Assembly: GCA_018819175.1 (NCBI GenBank)
Contig: JAHJQQ010000041.1
Location: 1-64,000, forward strand
DNA from: Gammaproteobacteria bacterium
GTDB taxonomy: Bacteria > Pseudomonadota > Gammaproteobacteria > Thiohalobacterales > Thiohalobacteraceae
DNA length: 64,000 nucleotides
Direction: 5' to 3'
The position numbers and the translations under genes were made by a program. The stretch's first letter is position 1. Every line of letters begins with the position of its first letter. Below, piece after piece: positions 62,220 to 64,000 of the stretch. A model generated the notes under the pieces. That model did not search any database and had not been told where the DNA came from. It saw nothing but the letters and a program-made list of their open reading frames with translations.

Positions 62220-64000
62220 ATGAAGGCCTCCACTCCGGTCACAAAAGTCCCCCTCCGCAGCCCCGTGTTCCGCGGCGCCAAACACCTGCGTATCGCCCTG
62301 GTCGGCCTGCCCAACAGCGGCAAGAGCACCCTGTTCAAGGCCGTCTCCAGTACCGCCATCCAGACTGGTGAATTGGCCGGAACCCATCGCGCCTATGGCG
62401 AATGCGCGGTACAGATCGGGCTGGATGAGGCGCGGCTGGTCGATCTGCCCTCGATCCATTCCCTGAATCACCTGGAACCGGACGATCGCGTCACGCTGCA
62501 ATACCTGCTCTGGGGCAATGAGCAACCGCCGGTGGCGCACCATGAACCCGGCGGTCCGCCGGCCCCGTTCGCACCGCCGGATGTTATTGTTCAGGTGATC
62601 GATGCCACCGCCCTGGAACGCCACCTGGAGCTGACACTCGAACTCATCCAGCTTGGCCGACCGATGACCATTGCGCTCAATATGATGGACGAGGCCTGGA
62701 ACAAAGGGCTGCACATCAATGTGAAGTCACTAAGCGCGCAGCTGGGTGTTCCCGTTGTTGCCACCGTTGCGCACATGGGACATGGCATTTCCGAATTATT
62801 TACGGCCGCGACCGATGCTGTGCGCGAAGCGGCCTGTCCGTTACCACAACCGGCGAGCCAGCATATCTGCGCCAGCCTGCAACCGCTGAGCCGCGCGCTC
62901 AATCAACCCGACATCCGCACGGCCTTCCGCATCCCGCATCCGTTTCTGCTGACCCAGTTTGCCGCCGGCGATAGCTATATCCACGACGAACTGCACATGC
63001 ACTTCGCGGACCGGCTGCCCGAATTGCTGGCATTGCGCAGTGCCGCGGAACAACAGTTGCCGCGCGCGCTTGAAGAGGAATTACATGCGGATCGCCACTA
63101 TCGTGCCGCCTGTCTCTATGAAGCGGTGACGCGACACGGCGCACCGCATGAGGGGCGTGGCTGGCGCTACTGGTTGGATGAGTTATTCCTGCATCCGCAG
63201 TGGGGACTGTTCGGCAGTCTTGCGGTGTTCGCCGGCGTGTTGTTCATGGTGTTTGAAGTCAGCACCTGGCTGGATTCCATCACCGCCGCGAAACTGATAG
63301 AAGCCTCTGCCGATTGGCAGCCGACATCACTCCTCGGCGTGGTATCACGCGCGGTGACCGATGGCCTGATCGGGCTCATCGGCATTGTCATACCCTATAT
63401 GATTCCGCTGGTGATGTTGCTGGTCGCGCTGGAACAGATCGGCATCATGCAGCGCATCGCCTTCGTGGTCGATCGCGGCTTCCATCACATCGGCCTGCAT
63501 GGCGGCGTCGCGGTGCCGTTTCTGCTTGGCCTGGGCTGCAATGTACCCGCGCTGTCGGGTGCCGCCAATGCGACCAGCGGCCGCGAACGCGTCATCGCAT
63601 CGCTGCTGATCACCTTTGTGCCCTGCTCGGCACGTTCCGCCATCATTCTTGCGCTCGGCGGCAAATATCTCGGCGGCCTGGGCGTGTTCGCCATATTTGC
63701 CCTGACCATCATCGTGATCGCCGTCATGGGCCGGATCCTGGCCCGACGCCAGCGCGACATCGGACCTGGGCAGGTCCAGGAAATCCCCGCCTATGCACTC
63801 CCCCAGTGGCGCAGGCTGGTGAAAGAAACCTGGAGGCGCACCCAGGATGTCCTTACCATCGTCACACCGCTGCTGGTCGGCGGCAGTGTGGTGCTGGCAC
63901 TGCTGAATCATGTCGGCGCGGATGACGTCATCAACAGCCTGTTCATGCCTATCACCGTCTGGTGGCTCGGCCTGCCTATCGTGCTCGGTGTACCCATCCT
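62220..64000 (+). CDS. feoB: FeoB-like ferrous iron transporter, 3' end outside window
   Basis: At least 593 residues, open at the right edge. The G-domain has G1 GLPNSGKST and G4 NMMDEA, while G3 is DLPSIHSL instead of the usual DLPG. A helical linker and the Gate region GLGCNVPALSGAANATSGRERVIASLLITFVPCSARSAII (shortened: GLGCNVPA, TFVPCSAR) identify the channel part. Fe2+ import is the family role; the small FeoA partner is not visible upstream. It differs enough from classical FeoB that another divalent metal is possible. Confidence 0.82.
   Translation, partial: MKASTPVTKVPLRSPVFRGAKHLRIALVGLPNSGKSTLFKAVSSTAIQTGELAGTHRAYGECAVQIGLDEARLVDLPSIHSLNHLEPDDRVTLQYLLWGNEQPPVAHHEPGGPPAPFAPPDVIVQVIDATALERHLELTLELIQLGRPMTIALNMMDEAWNKGLHINVKSLSAQLGVPVVATVAHMGHGISELFTAATDAVREAACPLPQPASQHICASLQPLSRALNQPDIRTAFRIPHPFLLTQFAAGDSYIHDELHMHFADRLPELLALRSAAEQQLPRALEEELHADRHYRAACLYEAVTRHGAPHEGRGWRYWLDELFLHPQWGLFGSLAVFAGVLFMVFEVSTWLDSITAAKLIEASADWQPTSLLGVVSRAVTDGLIGLIGIVIPYMIPLVMLLVALEQIGIMQRIAFVVDRGFHHIGLHGGVAVPFLLGLGCNVPALSGAANATSGRERVIASLLITFVPCSARSAIILALGGKYLGGLGVFAIFALTIIVIAVMGRILARRQRDIGPGQVQEIPAYALPQWRRLVKETWRRTQDVLTIVTPLLVGGSVVLALLNHVGADDVINSLFMPITVWWLGLPIVLGVPI

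Overview
This window is chromosomal DNA of a gammaproteobacterium. Evidence includes the sdhCDAB-sdhE-ygfX, mfd-csiV, thrS-infC-rpmI-rplT-pheST-ihfA-merR-tRNA-Pro and prfB-lysS blocks, a class I DAHP synthase and MlaA. A DsrE2-like protein fragment at the left edge and a second small DsrE-family protein hint at sulfur metabolism, but the genus cannot be fixed from sequence alone.

Layout. 0-4.6 kb: end of a DsrE2-like gene, a terminator, mfd and csiV. 4.6-9.3 kb: a minus-strand set of three exported proteins (dockerin/Ig-like protein, small carboxypeptidase-regulatory-like protein, large S1-P1/phospholipase C-like zinc enzyme) behind a leader that may be a structured RNA. 9.6-16 kb: purine salvage (methylthioinosine phosphorylase, Hpt), DsrE, patatin, NagZ and two peptide-type ABC permeases. 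16-21 kb: a GGDEF-EAL protein, an L,D-transpeptidase overlapping an oligopeptide-binding lipoprotein, and a CYTH phosphatase. 21-26 kb: succinate dehydrogenase operon, divergent from ygfZ. 26-35 kb: a second GGDEF-EAL protein, lysS, frameshifted prfB, DAHP synthase, an aldehyde dehydrogenase and mlaA. 35-43 kb: tRNA-Pro and the conserved translation operon from merR back to thrS, including infC with an ATC start.

43-58 kb is accessory. A hipBA module with three palindromic operators exactly 50 bp apart lies beside a decayed tRNA-Val-like sequence. Next comes a complete type I secretion locus: a 2310-residue lipase-domain RTX protein, a small membrane protein, HlyD, a GxxExxY protein and an HlyB-type ABC exporter whose 3' end is duplicated twice in a 152-bp tandem repeat. 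A fragment of a REP-associated transposase follows. 58-64 kb: GNAT acetyltransferase, a protein of unknown function, a secretin-like protein, a broken ParE-type toxin with its intact antitoxin, an NTF2-like protein, a hexose-6-phosphate mutarotase and a FeoB-like transporter running off the right edge.

The most distinctive feature of the window is its density of unrelated palindromic intergenic repeats. At least seven families are visible: ATTCCGGC, GCCAAGG, CTAGGCGC, GGGGACAGATTT, AGAGAACGCAGAG, CATTGCGAG and GGAGCGGCCTTGG. One copy is embedded in a coding region and one family is tied to duplication of a gene end. All functional assignments are by reading motifs and synteny; no database search was run.
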